Positions 1 through 9,165 of a DNA stretch of 64,000 bases are shown here, piece after piece. Below the pieces are notes generated by a model, which ran no database searches, was not told where the DNA came from, and saw only the letters and a program-made list of their open reading frames with translations. Numbering within the stretch: the first letter of the stretch is position 1; the number at the start of each line of letters is the position of its first letter. The DNA lies in assembly GCF_900113735.1 (NCBI RefSeq), contig NZ_FOQM01000013.1, positions 62,001 to 126,000 on the forward strand, read 5' to 3'. A program made the translations under genes and the position numbers. The stretch comes from Bradyrhizobium sp. Gha. Its GTDB lineage: Bacteria > Pseudomonadota > Alphaproteobacteria > Rhizobiales > Xanthobacteraceae.

Positions 1-818
1 GTTTTCCAATCGTCGTCACTCCAGTCGCGGAGCTGGTAGAAATTGCCGCCCATGGCGAGCGCCTGCGCGCCGTCCATGGCGATGGTCTCGCCATTAATCC
101 AGTCGCAGCCGCCGGAGATCAGGAATGTCGCCAGGTTCTGCAGCTCCTCCATGGTGCCGACGCGGCCCATGGGATTCATCGCCTTGGTGCGCGCGCCGGC
201 TTCGTCGCCCGGCTTGATCCGCTTGCTCATGCCTTCGGTCGGGATCTCGCCCGGCGCGATGGTATTGAGGCGGATGCCGTAGCGGCCCCATTCCGCCGCG
301 AGCGACATCGTCATGGCGTGGATCGCCGACTTGCTCATCGCCGACGGCACCACGTAAGGCGAGCCGTTGCGCACCCAGGTCGTGGTGATCGAGACGACGT
401 TGCCGGGCTGTTTGTCCGCGATCCAGCGCTTGCCGACCGCATGCGTCACGTAGAACGTGCCGTGCATGACGATGTTGGCAACCGCATCGAAGCCGCGCGG
501 CGACAGCTCCTCGGTGCGCGAGATGAAATTGCCGGCGGCATTGTTGACGAGGTCGGTGAGACCGCCGTCGCGAAAGATGGTCTCGACCATCTCTTCGACC
601 GCGAGCGCGTTGCGAATGTCGACGCCGTGGCTGGTGACGCGGCCGCCGTACTGATCCATCAGCTCGATTGCGGTCTCGTCGCAGACGATCTTGCGCCGGC
701 CGCAGATGTGCACCTCGGCGCCGAGCTGAAGGAAGCGTGCCGCCATCGATTTGCCGAGCCCGGTCCCGCCGCCGGTCACGAGAATGCGCCGTCCAGCCAG
801 AAGATTTTCCTTGAACAT
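1..818 (-). CDS. SDR oxidoreductase, 2,4-dienoyl-CoA reductase-like (3' end outside window)
   Basis: NAD(P)-dependent short-chain dehydrogenase, probably acting on a 2,4-dienoyl- or enoyl-CoA in beta-oxidation. The ATG at 818 gives MFKENLLAGR; the Rossmann motif TGGGTGLG is at residues 15-22 and NNAAG at 92-96. The usual YxxxK is replaced by S159-x3-K163, as in the mammalian 2,4-dienoyl-CoA reductase branch of the SDR family, which favours that activity over a simple alcohol dehydrogenase. About 272 codons are visible; the C-terminus runs off the left edge. It diverges from a crotonase gene at 924, consistent with a fatty-acid role. The substrate is inferred. Confidence 0.85.
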   Translation of the reverse strand, partial: MFKENLLAGRRILVTGGGTGLGKSMAARFLQLGAEVHICGRRKIVCDETAIELMDQYGGRVTSHGVDIRNALAVEEMVETIFRDGGLTDLVNNAAGNFISRTEELSPRGFDAVANIVMHGTFYVTHAVGKRWIADKQPGNVVSITTTWVRNGSPYVVPSAMSKSAIHAMTMSLAAEWGRYGIRLNTIAPGEIPTEGMSKRIKPGDEAGARTKAMNPMGRVGTMEELQNLATFLISGGCDWINGETIAMDGAQALAMGGNFYQLRDWSDDDWK

Positions 819-849
819 GGCTGTTTCTCCCGTACGGATTGTCAGTTAA

Positions 850-865
850 TTGGTCGATTGACTAA
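850..865. promoter_or_regulatory. Candidate operator in divergent SDR/crotonase promoter
   Basis: Imperfect palindrome TTGGTC-GATT-GACTAA centred in the 105-nt divergent intergenic region. The arms match at five of six positions. TetR-type regulators of acyl-CoA degradation often bind such sites between divergent genes, but no regulator gene is present nearby, so this is only a candidate. Confidence 0.3.
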
Positions 866-923
866 ATCCGGCCGCCAGCTTTCTGTAAAGCGGCACCGAA
901 CAAGAACAGGGGAGAATTCATCC

Positions 924-1733
924 ATGGAAGAGCGCGTCTCGATCTCGATCTCGGAAGGCGTCGCCGACGTGCGCCTGGTGCGCGCGGACAAGATGAATGC
1001 GCTCGATCAGGCCATGTTCGAGGCTCTTGTTGCGGCAACCGAGCGGCTTTCGACGGAAAAAGGCCTTCGCGTCGTCGTGCTCTCGGGCGAGGGGCGCGCG
1101 TTCTGCGCCGGTCTCGACTTGGGGCGTTTTGCCGCCATGAAGGAGAAGGGCGGCAACGGAATTCCGGGTGGCGAAAATCGTGATCTCACCAAGCGCACGC
1201 ACGGCCAGGCGAACTTTCCGCAACAAGCGGTATGGGGATGGCGCCAGCTTCCGGTTCCCGTGATCGCCGCCGTGCACGGCGTTGCCTTCGGCGGAGGCTT
1301 CCAGCTCTCGCTCGGCGCCGACATGCGTTTTCTCGCACCCGATGCGCGAATGTCGATCATGGAAATCAAATGGGGCCTCGTGCCCGACATGGCGGGCACG
1401 CCGATCCTGGCCTCGCTGGTGCGCGACGATATCCTGCGCGATCTCACCTACAGCGGTCGCATTTTCTCCGCGCAGGAGGCGATGAACTACGGCCTTGCTA
1501 CGCGCATCTGCGATGACCCACGAGCTGTAGCCCTCCAGGTCGCGCGCGAGATCGCGGAAAAAAGCCCCGATGCAATCCGGGCGGCGAAGCGGCTGCTCAA
1601 CAATCTCTCGGTCGATCCGGGTGCCGCACTGCTCGCGGAGTCCGTCGAGCAGCAGAAGCTGATCGGCAGCCCCAACCAGACCGAAGCGGTGCGCTCCAAT
1701 CTGGAGAAGCGCGCGGCGAGGTATGTGGATTGA
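924..1733 (+). CDS. Enoyl-CoA hydratase/isomerase (crotonase) family protein
   Basis: A 269-aa crotonase-fold protein (MEERVSISIS start), likely hydrating or isomerising an enoyl-CoA. The ATG at 924 was chosen because AGGGGAG lies 10 nt upstream; an open frame continues further upstream but only overlaps the divergent SDR. The oxyanion-hole region AFGGGFQLSLGAD and a following MEIKWGLVPDMAGT segment, which keeps the glutamate equivalent to the catalytic Glu164 of rat enoyl-CoA hydratase, are visible. The insert of about 25 residues after GLDLGRF is longer than in classic hydratases. It lies upstream of an acyl-CoA ligase on the same strand. The precise substrate is not determinable. Confidence 0.85.
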   Translation: MEERVSISISEGVADVRLVRADKMNALDQAMFEALVAATERLSTEKGLRVVVLSGEGRAFCAGLDLGRFAAMKEKGGNGIPGGENRDLTKRTHGQANFPQQAVWGWRQLPVPVIAAVHGVAFGGGFQLSLGADMRFLAPDARMSIMEIKWGLVPDMAGTPILASLVRDDILRDLTYSGRIFSAQEAMNYGLATRICDDPRAVALQVAREIAEKSPDAIRAAKRLLNNLSVDPGAALLAESVEQQKLIGSPNQTEAVRSNLEKRAARYVD

Positions 1734-1740
1734 TTGCCTT

Positions 1741-1821
1741 GTCGTTCCGGGGCGATGCGTAGCATCGAATCCGGAACCTCGAGATGCCGGGTCTGGTCCT
1801 TCGGACCATTCCGGAATGACG
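1741..1821. repeat. Interspersed palindromic repeat (GTCGTTCCGG type)
   Basis: Between the crotonase and acyl-CoA ligase genes. It begins GTCGTTCCGGGGCGATGCG and ends with the near reverse complement CATTCCGGAATGACG, with internal hairpins (GATGCGTAGCATC; GGTCCTTCGGACC). A shorter relative occurs at 19158-19200. I recognise this type from memory as widespread in Bradyrhizobium intergenic regions; its function is unknown. Confidence 0.6.
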
Positions 1822-1846
1822 AACACAACAACAAAGAAAAGCAACA

Positions 1847-3391
1847 ATGAGCGAAACGCCCGACTTCCTCGGCATCATCTCCGGTGACCGGCGCCGCACA
1901 CACGCTGACGTCGCCGATCGCGCCGATCGCATCGCCTCCGGCCTCGCCAAAATCGGCATCCGCCAGGGCGATTGCGTTTGCATGTTGATGCGCAACGACA
2001 TCGCCTTCCTGGAAGCCGCCTACGCCGCGATGCGGCTGGGGGCTTATGGCGTGCCGATCAACTGGCATTTCAAGCCGGAGGAGATCAACTACATCCTCGG
2101 CGACACGGCCACCTCAGTGCTGATCGGACATGCGGACATGCTGCATGCCCTGCGCGATGCGATTCCGAAGGGCGTTGTCGTGCTCAGCGTGCCGACGCCG
2201 CCGGAGATCCTGAATACCTATAGGATCGATCCCGATCACCTCGAGACACCGGACTTCGCGATCGATTTCGAATCCTGGCTCGCGCAATTCCAGCCTTATG
2301 ACGGCCCGGTCGTGCCGCAGCCGATGAACATGATCTACACGTCGGGCACAACGGGTCATCCGAAGGGCGTGCGGCGCAATGCGCCGACCCCGGAGCAGCA
2401 GGCGGCCGGCGAGCGCATGCGCGCAATGATCTATGGGCTGAAGCCCGGCGCCCGTGCGATCCTGCCGGGCCCGCTCTATCATTCCGCACCGAACTCGTTC
2501 GGCATTCGCGCAGGCAAGCTCGGCGGTGTCCTGGTCCTGATGCCGCGTTTCGAAGCCGAAGAGTTTCTGCAGCTGATCGAGCGATACGAGATCGACACCA
2601 TCTTCATGGTGCCGACCATGTTCATCCGCCTGATGAAGCTGCCGGAGGAGGTGCGCAAGGCATACGACGTCTCCTCACTCCGCCACATCATTCATGCCGC
2701 AGCGCCTTGTCCCGCCGACGTCAAGCGCGCCATGATCGAATGGTGGGGCCCGGTGATCTACGAATTCTACGGCTCGACCGAATCCAGCGCCGTCACCTTC
2801 GCGACGTCAGAGGATGCGCTGAAGAAGCCGGGCACCGTGGGCAAGATCTCGCCCGGCGCCGAGCTGCGCTTCATCGGCGATGACGGCCGCGTGCTCGGCG
2901 TCAGCGAAATCGGCGAGATCTATTCGCGAATGCCTGCCATGGCCGACTTCACCTACCACAACAAGCCGGAGAAGCGCGCCGAGATCGACCGAGAGGGCTT
3001 CATCACATCAGGCGATGTCGGCTACATCGACGAGGACGGCTACGTCTTCATCTGCGACCGCAAGCGTGACATGGTGATTTCGGGCGGGGTCAACATCTAT
3101 CCGGCTGAGATCGAATCCGTGCTTCATGCCATATCAGGCGTGCATGATTGCGCCGTGTTCGGCATCCCCGATGCCGAGTTCGGCGAGGCCTTGATGGCCG
3201 TGGTCGAGCCGCAGCCGGGGATTAGACTCGATGCCGCCGACATCCGTGCGCGGCTGAAGGCCTCGCTCGCGGATTACAAGGTGCCGAAGCACATCGAGAT
3301 TCGCACCGGCCTGCCGCGCGAAGACTCCGGAAAAATCTTCAAGCGCCGCCTGCGCGACCCCTATTGGGAGCAGGCGGGGCGAAAAATTTGA
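1847..3391 (+). CDS. AMP-forming acyl-CoA synthetase
   Basis: ANL-superfamily ligase of 514 aa that activates a carboxylic acid to its acyl-CoA through an acyl-adenylate. The P-loop-like motif YTSGTTGHPKGV (about residues 163-174), the core motif YEFYGSTES (about 304-312), the SGDV/GYIDEDGY segment and the hinge DRKRDMVISGGVNIYP (about 403-418) are intact, and the catalytic lysine lies in EDSGKIFKR near the C-terminus. The start MSETPDFLG follows a short AAAGAAAAG-rich leader. With the neighbouring crotonase and dienoyl-CoA reductase-like SDR it suggests a small acyl-CoA degradation set. The substrate could be a medium-chain, aromatic or isoprenoid acid; this is undetermined. Confidence 0.88.
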   Translation: MSETPDFLGIISGDRRRTHADVADRADRIASGLAKIGIRQGDCVCMLMRNDIAFLEAAYAAMRLGAYGVPINWHFKPEEINYILGDTATSVLIGHADMLHALRDAIPKGVVVLSVPTPPEILNTYRIDPDHLETPDFAIDFESWLAQFQPYDGPVVPQPMNMIYTSGTTGHPKGVRRNAPTPEQQAAGERMRAMIYGLKPGARAILPGPLYHSAPNSFGIRAGKLGGVLVLMPRFEAEEFLQLIERYEIDTIFMVPTMFIRLMKLPEEVRKAYDVSSLRHIIHAAAPCPADVKRAMIEWWGPVIYEFYGSTESSAVTFATSEDALKKPGTVGKISPGAELRFIGDDGRVLGVSEIGEIYSRMPAMADFTYHNKPEKRAEIDREGFITSGDVGYIDEDGYVFICDRKRDMVISGGVNIYPAEIESVLHAISGVHDCAVFGIPDAEFGEALMAVVEPQPGIRLDAADIRARLKASLADYKVPKHIEIRTGLPREDSGKIFKRRLRDPYWEQAGRKI

Positions 3392-3462
3392 GCACGTTCT
3401 CATCTTCGCAGTGACGGATTTCGCGCCTATATAAACGGGATCATTGACCTCCGGATCATCCC

Positions 3463-3867
3463 ATGTCCCCGGTTTCCATCCTGCTCAACATCATCTGGAT
3501 TCTCATCGGCGGTGCCTGGATGGCATTCGGCTGGCTGGTGGCGTCGGTCATCATGGCGATCACCATCATCGGCCTGCCCTGGGCGCGGGCGGCGTTCAAC
3601 ATCGCCATTTACACGCTGTTGCCGTTCGGCTCGCGGGCGGTCAACCGCGAGGAGGTCACCGGCATGAGCGATATCGGCACCGGTGCCCTCGGGGTGATCG
3701 GCAACATCATCTGGTTCGTGCTCGCGGGCTGGTGGCTGGCGCTCGGCCATCTCCTTACGGCCGTGCTCTTTGCGATCACCATTATCGGCCTCCCCTTCGC
3801 CTGGGCGCATCTGAAACTCGCCGGCGTCGCGCTCTGGCCGATCGGCAAGGTGATCGTGCCGGCGTGA
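3463..3867 (+). CDS. YccF-family inner membrane protein
   Basis: A 134-aa protein with two internally similar halves. Each has a hydrophobic membrane segment followed by the YccF signature (AITIIGLPWARAAFNIA at about residues 27-43 and AITIIGLPFAWAHLKLA at about 105-121). YccF proteins (formerly DUF307) are inner-membrane proteins of unknown molecular function. The length agrees with the family (about 130-150 aa). It is a single gene with no operon partner; the next gene is on the opposite strand. Confidence 0.88.
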   Translation: MSPVSILLNIIWILIGGAWMAFGWLVASVIMAITIIGLPWARAAFNIAIYTLLPFGSRAVNREEVTGMSDIGTGALGVIGNIIWFVLAGWWLALGHLLTAVLFAITIIGLPFAWAHLKLAGVALWPIGKVIVPA

Positions 3868-4022
3868 GGCGCGGATCGGTGCACGTCGACCCACAGCGGA
3901 GCGGAAGTCGCGCGTCGGGTGCCTGGGCTTGCGACCCCGAAGCTGACATCGCCCCGCTGCTGCATTCTGGTCGATGCACAGGCGGCAAACTGAATTCGGT
4001 CTAGAAGAGGGACGGCTTTGCT

Positions 4023-4547
4023 TCAGTCATCGTCCTCAGCCAGCGCACGACGCCGTTCCGCGGCGTCGCTCATGTCGTGAAGTACGAGGACCGCGAGGGC
4101 CGCCATACGCTGCCTCTGTTCGGAGTTAAACGTTTTGTACAGTGGCTGCCACGCCTCGGCGAGTTTATCCAAATCGGCCGATCGTTGAGCCAATGCTTCC
4201 GATCGGCGCTGCAAGAACGCGATGGGGTCGCGGTTGCGCATCACTTCGACAGAATTTTGGTCGGCCCGCCTGCCCACTGTTTCTCCGATTTTTGCAAGAC
4301 GTGCCTTCCGATCCTCCGCCCTCGCACGAATAGCGCTTTCCACAGGGGGCCAAAGCTTTTCCTGGTCAGGTGTCAGTTGCAGCGCGGCCTTGACCAGATC
4401 AATCCTCATGTCCGCCAGGCTATTCCGATCCGCCGCATTCAACCGTTCCGGTGACGCGGGAGCAGAGGTCTGCGCGTTTTGCGCGAGGGCAATCGGGGAT
4501 GCAGTGAGGAAAATTGCAGTTGTTCCAGCCACTACGATCTTCAACAT
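4023..4547 (-). CDS. Periplasmic LTXXQ-motif (Spy/CpxP-like) protein
   Basis: Predicted secreted helical protein of 174 aa. MLKIVVAGTTAIFLTASPIALAQ is a signal peptide with a cleavage site after ALA. The family motif LTPDQ follows (in LQLTPDQEKLWPPVE), then a long charged helix. LTXXQ proteins resemble the Spy/CpxP periplasmic chaperone and stress family, but a chaperone role here is inferred. The ATG at 4547 is chosen over the upstream one because AGGGAG lies just before it and it puts the signal peptide at the N-terminus. It converges on the yccF gene. Copies of this family are numerous in Bradyrhizobium. Confidence 0.8.
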   Translation of the reverse strand: MLKIVVAGTTAIFLTASPIALAQNAQTSAPASPERLNAADRNSLADMRIDLVKAALQLTPDQEKLWPPVESAIRARAEDRKARLAKIGETVGRRADQNSVEVMRNRDPIAFLQRRSEALAQRSADLDKLAEAWQPLYKTFNSEQRQRMAALAVLVLHDMSDAAERRRALAEDDD

Positions 4548-4705
4548 CGGTGATCTCCCTGGGTCAGTGGCCCCCAACAGCAAGCCGCAAAATGATCACG
4601 CTCCGATTGGTTCACTTGATTCATGTCAAAGGAAGGATAGAAGTTTCTGGCGCAACTCGCGCCCCGCGCAAATCAATCGGAGCGTTTCCGGGCCGCAAGT
4701 TCGTT

Positions 4706-4825
4706 GGATGGGTTGAGCTCTTGCGAAACCCATCACTCCATCCGCGATGACGAAGCTCGATGGCTAGAGTCAAACTCGCTGCCGATGACGAAGCGCCATG
4801 GGTTTCGCAAGGCCTCAACCCATCC
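4706..4825. repeat. Inverted repeat pair, 29-nt arms
   Basis: The left arm at 4706-4734 (GGATGGGTTGAGCTCTTGCG and on) and the right arm at 4797-4825 are reverse complements except for about three positions, separated by 62 nt. The arm sequence (GGGTTTCGCAAGG-CTCAACCCATCC) is of a type I remember as dispersed in Bradyrhizobium genomes. Confidence 0.6.
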
Positions 4826-4993
4826 TGCGCGTTTTTCCGCGATGGCGGAGGCCCGCAGCCCTGGGTGCACACCCAATCCCTCGCGTTGCCCGACAGGCAA
4901 AACACATCCCATGCAGGTCAATGGACAGGGATGTAAATATTCTGATTTACAGAAATATTGGTTTCGGTTAAATCGCAGCCATTCCGGCCCGTC

Positions 4994-5260
4994 AAAGGGA
5001 CGTTTCGCGATCGTCACGATACGGCAGGGCGGGCGAGCCCCGTGAGCCATCACGATCCGCGGGATCGACACGGCGCGGTCACAGCGTCTCCTTTCGGCTT
5101 CGGGGGCGAGCACGCGCGAGCTTCCGTCGTCCGGGAGGGACGTCCGCGGACGGCAAAAGCGTGTGGTCCTGATGCCCGGGGTCTGTGCGTCAAGGCTTGC
5201 GGTGATGTGGCGGCCGACCGGCGCGCGCATCGATCATCCGCAAGGCGAGGGGGGCAATAG
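4994..5260. repeat. Probable interspersed repeat relic
   Basis: A non-coding stretch running from about GTCAAAGGGACG to GCGAGGGGGGCAATAGTGC. It includes the segment GTGTGGTCCTGATGCCCGGG, which I recall from many unrelated intergenic sites in Bradyrhizobium and relatives. There is no second copy within this window, so the assignment rests on memory alone. Confidence 0.4.
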
Positions 5261-5375
5261 TGCAATCTGCGAACGTTGCCGCGCTGCCCCCAAGTTCATC
5301 TTGCACTGCGGTAGAAAAATATCGCACACTCGGCAGGCCGAGGAGCCACAGGGAGCTCTACAAGGGGAGCGAGCC

Positions 5376-8174
5376 ATGTCCCTCCAAACCATACCGTCCG
5401 ACGCCACTGAGCAGCGCTCTAACCGTCCTGAGGACGTCCAGGCGCTGGAGGCGGACGCGCGGCTGCGCGACGACATTCGCCTGCTCGGGCGCATCCTGGG
5501 CGACACTGTGCGCGACCAGGAAGGCGCCGATGTCTTCGACCTGGTCGAGCGTATCAGGCAGACCTCGATCCGGTTCCACCGCGACGAGGACCGGCTCGCC
5601 CGCCGCGAGCTCGAGCAGATCCTCGACGGCATGTCGATCCCGGACACCCTGCGGATCGTGCGCGCCTTCAGCTATTTCTCGCACCTTGCCAACATCGCCG
5701 AGGACCACAACAACATCCGCCAGATGCGCGCCCGCACCGCCTCGAGGAGCGGTGGGGCAGGGGTGCTCGCGGACACGCTGGCGAATGCCAAGGATGCAGG
5801 TGTGAGCGCGGCGGAACTGCGGAAGTTCTTCAAAAACGCTCTCGTCAGCCCCGTGTTGACCGCGCACCCAACCGAAGTCCGCCGCAAGAGCACGATGGAC
5901 CGCGAGATGGAGGTCGCCGCGCTGCTCGATCGGCGCGAGCGCGTCATGCTCACGCCGGAGGAGACCGAGGCCAGCGACGAGCAGCTTCGCCGCGAGGTGC
6001 TGACGCTCTGGCAGACCAATCTGCTGCGCCGGACCAAGCTCACCGTGCTCGACGAAGTCGCCAATGGCCTGTCGTTCTACGATTATACCTTTCTTCGCGA
6101 GGTGCCTCGGCTGGTCAATGCACTCGAGGACCGGCTGGAGGAGGGCGGCGAGGGGGCCGCGGATGAGCTCGCCTCTTTCCTGCGCATGGGCAGCTGGATC
6201 GGCGGCGATCGCGACGGCAATCCCTTCGTCACCGCCGACGTGATGCGCGGCACGCTGCGGCTGCAGTCGAGCCGGGTGATGCAGTTTTATCTGAACGAGC
6301 TGCACGTGCTCGGCTCGGAACTGTCGATTGCGGCCCATCTCGCCGACGTCTCCGGGGAGCTGAGGAATCTGGCGGAGCGCTCGCCCGATACCTCGCCGCA
6401 CCGGAGCGGCGAGCCCTATCGCCTCGCGGTATCAGGAATCTATGCGCGCCTGACCGCCACGGCCGAAAAGCTCGAGGTCGAGATCACCCGCCGCCCCGTC
6501 GGTAAGGGCGCGCCTTATGGCAGCGTCAAGGAACTGCAGTCCGATCTGGATGTGCTGCACCGCTCGCTGATCTCGAACAATGCCCGCGTCATTGCGCGCG
6601 GCCGGCTGAGGCTGCTGCGCCGCGCGGTGGATTGCTTCGGATTCCATCTGGCGCGACTCGACATCCGCCAGAATTCGGCCGTGCACGAACGAACCATCGC
6701 CGAGCTGATGGATGCCGCCAATCCCGGCATGTCCTATCTTGCGCTCGGTGAGGATGCTCGCATCTCGCTGCTCACCAACGAATTGCGCTCGACGCGTGCG
6801 TTGGTCTCGCCGTTCGTCAAATACAGCGACGAGACCATGGGCGAGCTCAACGTGTTCCATGCCGCTGCGGAAGCGCATGCGATGTTCGGCTCGGATGCCA
6901 TCCCCCAATGCATCATCTCGATGTGCAAGGGCATGTCGGACATGCTCGAAGTGGCGGTGTTGCTGAAGGAAGTCGGCCTTGTCCATCCCTCAGGGCGCAG
7001 CGCCATCAACATCGTGCCGCTGTTCGAGACCATCGAGGATTTGCAGGCCTGTGCCGGCATCATGGACCGCATGCTGTCGCTGCACGATTACCGCCGCCTC
7101 GTCGACAGCCGCGGTGGCGTGCAGGAGGTCATGCTCGGCTATTCCGACAGCAACAAGGATGGCGGCTTCGTCACCTCGGGCTGGGAGCTCTACAAGGCCG
7201 AGATCGGGCTCGTCGACGTGTTCGAGCGTCATCACGTGCGGCTTCGCCTGTTCCACGGCCGCGGCGGCTCGGTGGGGCGCGGCGGGGGGCCTAGCTACGA
7301 CGCCATCGTCGCCCAGCCGGGCGGCGCCGTGAACGGGCAGATTCGCATCACCGAGCAGGGCGAGATCATCTCGTCGAAATATTCCAACGCCGAAGTTGGC
7401 CGCAACAATCTGGAGATCCTGGCTGCGGCGACGCTGGATGCGAGCCTGTTGCAGCCGCGCCAGAGCGCGCCACGCCGCGAATATCTGATCGCGATGGACG
7501 AGCTTTCAAATCTCGCCTTCAAGGCTTATCGCGGCCTCGTCTACGAGACCGAGGGCTTCGTCGATTATTTCTGGTCCTCCACCGTCATCAACGAGATCGC
7601 GACGCTGAACATCGGCAGCCGTCCGGCTTCCCGCAAGAAGACGCGCGCGATCGAGGATTTGCGCGCGATCCCCTGGGTGTTCTCGTGGGCGCAGTGCCGC
7701 CTGATGCTGCCGGGCTGGTATGGCTTCGGCAGCGCGGTCGAGCAATGGATCGCGGAGCATCCGCAACAGGGCATGCCGTTCCTGAAAGAGCTCTACAAGG
7801 AATGGCCGTTCTTCCGCATGCTGCTGTCGAACATGGACATGGTGCTTGCGAAAAGCTCGATTGCGATCGCCTCGCGCTACGCCGAGCTGGTGCCGGACGA
7901 GGCGCTGCGCGAGAAGATCTTCGGCCGCATCCGCAGGGAATGGCATTCCTGCATCGAGACATTGCTCGACATCATGGGACAGGACCGACTGCTGCAGGGC
8001 AATCCGTTGCTCGAGCGCTCCGTGCGCCACCGTTTCCCCTATCTCGACCCGCTCAACCACGTGCAGGTCGAGCTCTTGCGGGAGCACCGCGCGCAGAACC
8101 CGGACGAGCAGGTGCTGCGCGGGATTCAGCTCACGATCAACGGCATATCGGCAGGCTTGCGGAATACGGGGTAA
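5376..8174 (+). CDS. ppc: Phosphoenolpyruvate carboxylase
   Basis: Cytosolic anaplerotic enzyme that carboxylates PEP with bicarbonate to oxaloacetate. It has 932 aa, close to the family's usual 880-950. The catalytic histidine is H164 in LTAHPTEV; WIGGDRDGNP follows at about 273-282; the glycine-rich FHGRGGSVGRGGGP loop with the second catalytic region starts near residue 626; and the C-terminus ends LRNTG, a variant of the usual QNTG. The ATG at 5376 follows GGGGAG at 5364-5369; the open frame upstream has no family similarity. It converges with an SDR gene, with a palindromic heptamer repeat between them that may help termination. Confidence 0.97.
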   Translation: MSLQTIPSDATEQRSNRPEDVQALEADARLRDDIRLLGRILGDTVRDQEGADVFDLVERIRQTSIRFHRDEDRLARRELEQILDGMSIPDTLRIVRAFSYFSHLANIAEDHNNIRQMRARTASRSGGAGVLADTLANAKDAGVSAAELRKFFKNALVSPVLTAHPTEVRRKSTMDREMEVAALLDRRERVMLTPEETEASDEQLRREVLTLWQTNLLRRTKLTVLDEVANGLSFYDYTFLREVPRLVNALEDRLEEGGEGAADELASFLRMGSWIGGDRDGNPFVTADVMRGTLRLQSSRVMQFYLNELHVLGSELSIAAHLADVSGELRNLAERSPDTSPHRSGEPYRLAVSGIYARLTATAEKLEVEITRRPVGKGAPYGSVKELQSDLDVLHRSLISNNARVIARGRLRLLRRAVDCFGFHLARLDIRQNSAVHERTIAELMDAANPGMSYLALGEDARISLLTNELRSTRALVSPFVKYSDETMGELNVFHAAAEAHAMFGSDAIPQCIISMCKGMSDMLEVAVLLKEVGLVHPSGRSAINIVPLFETIEDLQACAGIMDRMLSLHDYRRLVDSRGGVQEVMLGYSDSNKDGGFVTSGWELYKAEIGLVDVFERHHVRLRLFHGRGGSVGRGGGPSYDAIVAQPGGAVNGQIRITEQGEIISSKYSNAEVGRNNLEILAAATLDASLLQPRQSAPRREYLIAMDELSNLAFKAYRGLVYETEGFVDYFWSSTVINEIATLNIGSRPASRKKTRAIEDLRAIPWVFSWAQCRLMLPGWYGFGSAVEQWIAEHPQQGMPFLKELYKEWPFFRMLLSNMDMVLAKSSIAIASRYAELVPDEALREKIFGRIRREWHSCIETLLDIMGQDRLLQGNPLLERSVRHRFPYLDPLNHVQVELLREHRAQNPDEQVLRGIQLTINGISAGLRNTG

Positions 8175-8177
8175 GGA

Positions 8178-8239
8178 GCGAGTTGCGAATGGCGAGTAGC
8201 GAACAGGACCCTGTTCGCCACTCGCTACTCACTATTCGC
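8178..8239. repeat. Palindromic element built of 7-nt units (copy A)
   Basis: Four tandem heptamers GCGARNN occupy 8178-8205, a 6-nt centre follows, and four inverted heptamers (NNYTCRC) occupy 8212-8239, so the whole can fold into a long hairpin. It sits between the convergent ppc and SDR genes. Related copies are at 27257-27329 and 28872-28943. Confidence 0.8.
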
Positions 8240-8245
8240 GCAACC

Positions 8246-9160
8246 TCAAACCGGATCCCAGGGGAAGATATCCGCCGAGCGATCCAGCTTGTAGAACGAG
8301 CCCTTCAGCGCCGGCATGCCATGTTCCGCGATCGACTGCGGCGTCCAGCCTTCGCTACGATGCACCGAGCGCAGCGGCCGGTTCTGGCTGAACAGGAACA
8401 ATTCGTTCATGCGCGCACCGAAGATCTGCCCGGAGACATCCTTGGCGGCGTCGGAGAGCAGGTAGGCGCAGATCGGCGCGATCTTTTCGGGTCCCATCTG
8501 CTTGATCTTCTCGACCCGCGCCTTCTCCGCCTCGGTCTCGGTCGGGATGGTGCCGATCATACGGGTCCAGGCGAACGGCGAGACGCAGTTGGAGCGGACG
8601 TTGAAGCGGCCCATGTCGAGCGCAATCGACTTGGACAGGCCGATGATGCCGAGCTTGGCGGCGGCGTAATTGGCCTGGCCGAAATTGCCGATCAGACCGG
8701 AGGTCGAGGTGAAGTGCACGAAGGAGCCGCTCTCCTGCTCGCGGAAGATACGCGCGGCGGCGTGGCTGACATAGAACGAGCCCATCAGATGCACCTTGAT
8801 GACGGCCTCGAACGCTTCCACGCTCATCTTGTGAAAGATCATGTCGCGCAGGATGCCGGCGTTGTTGACGACGCCGTCGAGCCGGCCGAAATGATCGGTC
8901 GCGGTCTTCACGATCTTGCTGGCGGGCACGGCTTCCGCGACCGACTCGAAGTTGGGCACTGCGACGCCGCCGCGCTTCTTGATCTCCTCGACCACCTCCT
9001 CGGCAGGTGTCGCGCTCGAGCCGGCGCCGTCGGCGGCGCCCCCGGGATCGTTGACGACGACCTTGGCGCCTTCAGCCGCACAGAGCAGCGCGATCTCGCG
9101 GCCGATGCCGCGGCCCGCGCCGGTGACGATGATGACCTTGTCCTGCAGTGATTTGCTCAT
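8246..9160 (-). CDS. SDR dehydrogenase, multifunctional-enzyme type 2 (HSD17B4)-like
   Basis: A 304-aa short-chain dehydrogenase. From the ATG at 9160 (MSKSLQDK), TGAGRGIGRE binds NAD(P), NNAGILRD follows, and the catalytic YxxxK is YAAAK in the FGQANYAAAKLG segment. The NDPGGAADG insertion near the N-terminus is typical of the 3-hydroxyacyl-CoA dehydrogenase domain of peroxisomal multifunctional enzyme type 2, so it probably oxidises a 3-hydroxyacyl-CoA. Five nt separate it from the upstream thiolase-like gene, and the DUF35 gene precedes that, so the three form one minus-strand operon. The substrate is unknown. Confidence 0.85.
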   Translation of the reverse strand: MSKSLQDKVIIVTGAGRGIGREIALLCAAEGAKVVVNDPGGAADGAGSSATPAEEVVEEIKKRGGVAVPNFESVAEAVPASKIVKTATDHFGRLDGVVNNAGILRDMIFHKMSVEAFEAVIKVHLMGSFYVSHAAARIFREQESGSFVHFTSTSGLIGNFGQANYAAAKLGIIGLSKSIALDMGRFNVRSNCVSPFAWTRMIGTIPTETEAEKARVEKIKQMGPEKIAPICAYLLSDAAKDVSGQIFGARMNELFLFSQNRPLRSVHRSEGWTPQSIAEHGMPALKGSFYKLDRSADIFPWDPV

Positions 9161-9165
9161 GCGAG

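Larger units (their letters stand above)
4548..5375. other. Long intergenic region upstream of ppc, rich in repeat remnants
   Basis: 828 nt without a convincing gene. The short frames here lack ribosome sites and family features. It holds an inverted pair at 4706-4825 and a repeat-like stretch at about 4994-5260 (listed separately). The last 110 nt before ppc probably carry its promoter and leader; I could not pick out a clear -35/-10 pair. Confidence 0.6.
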
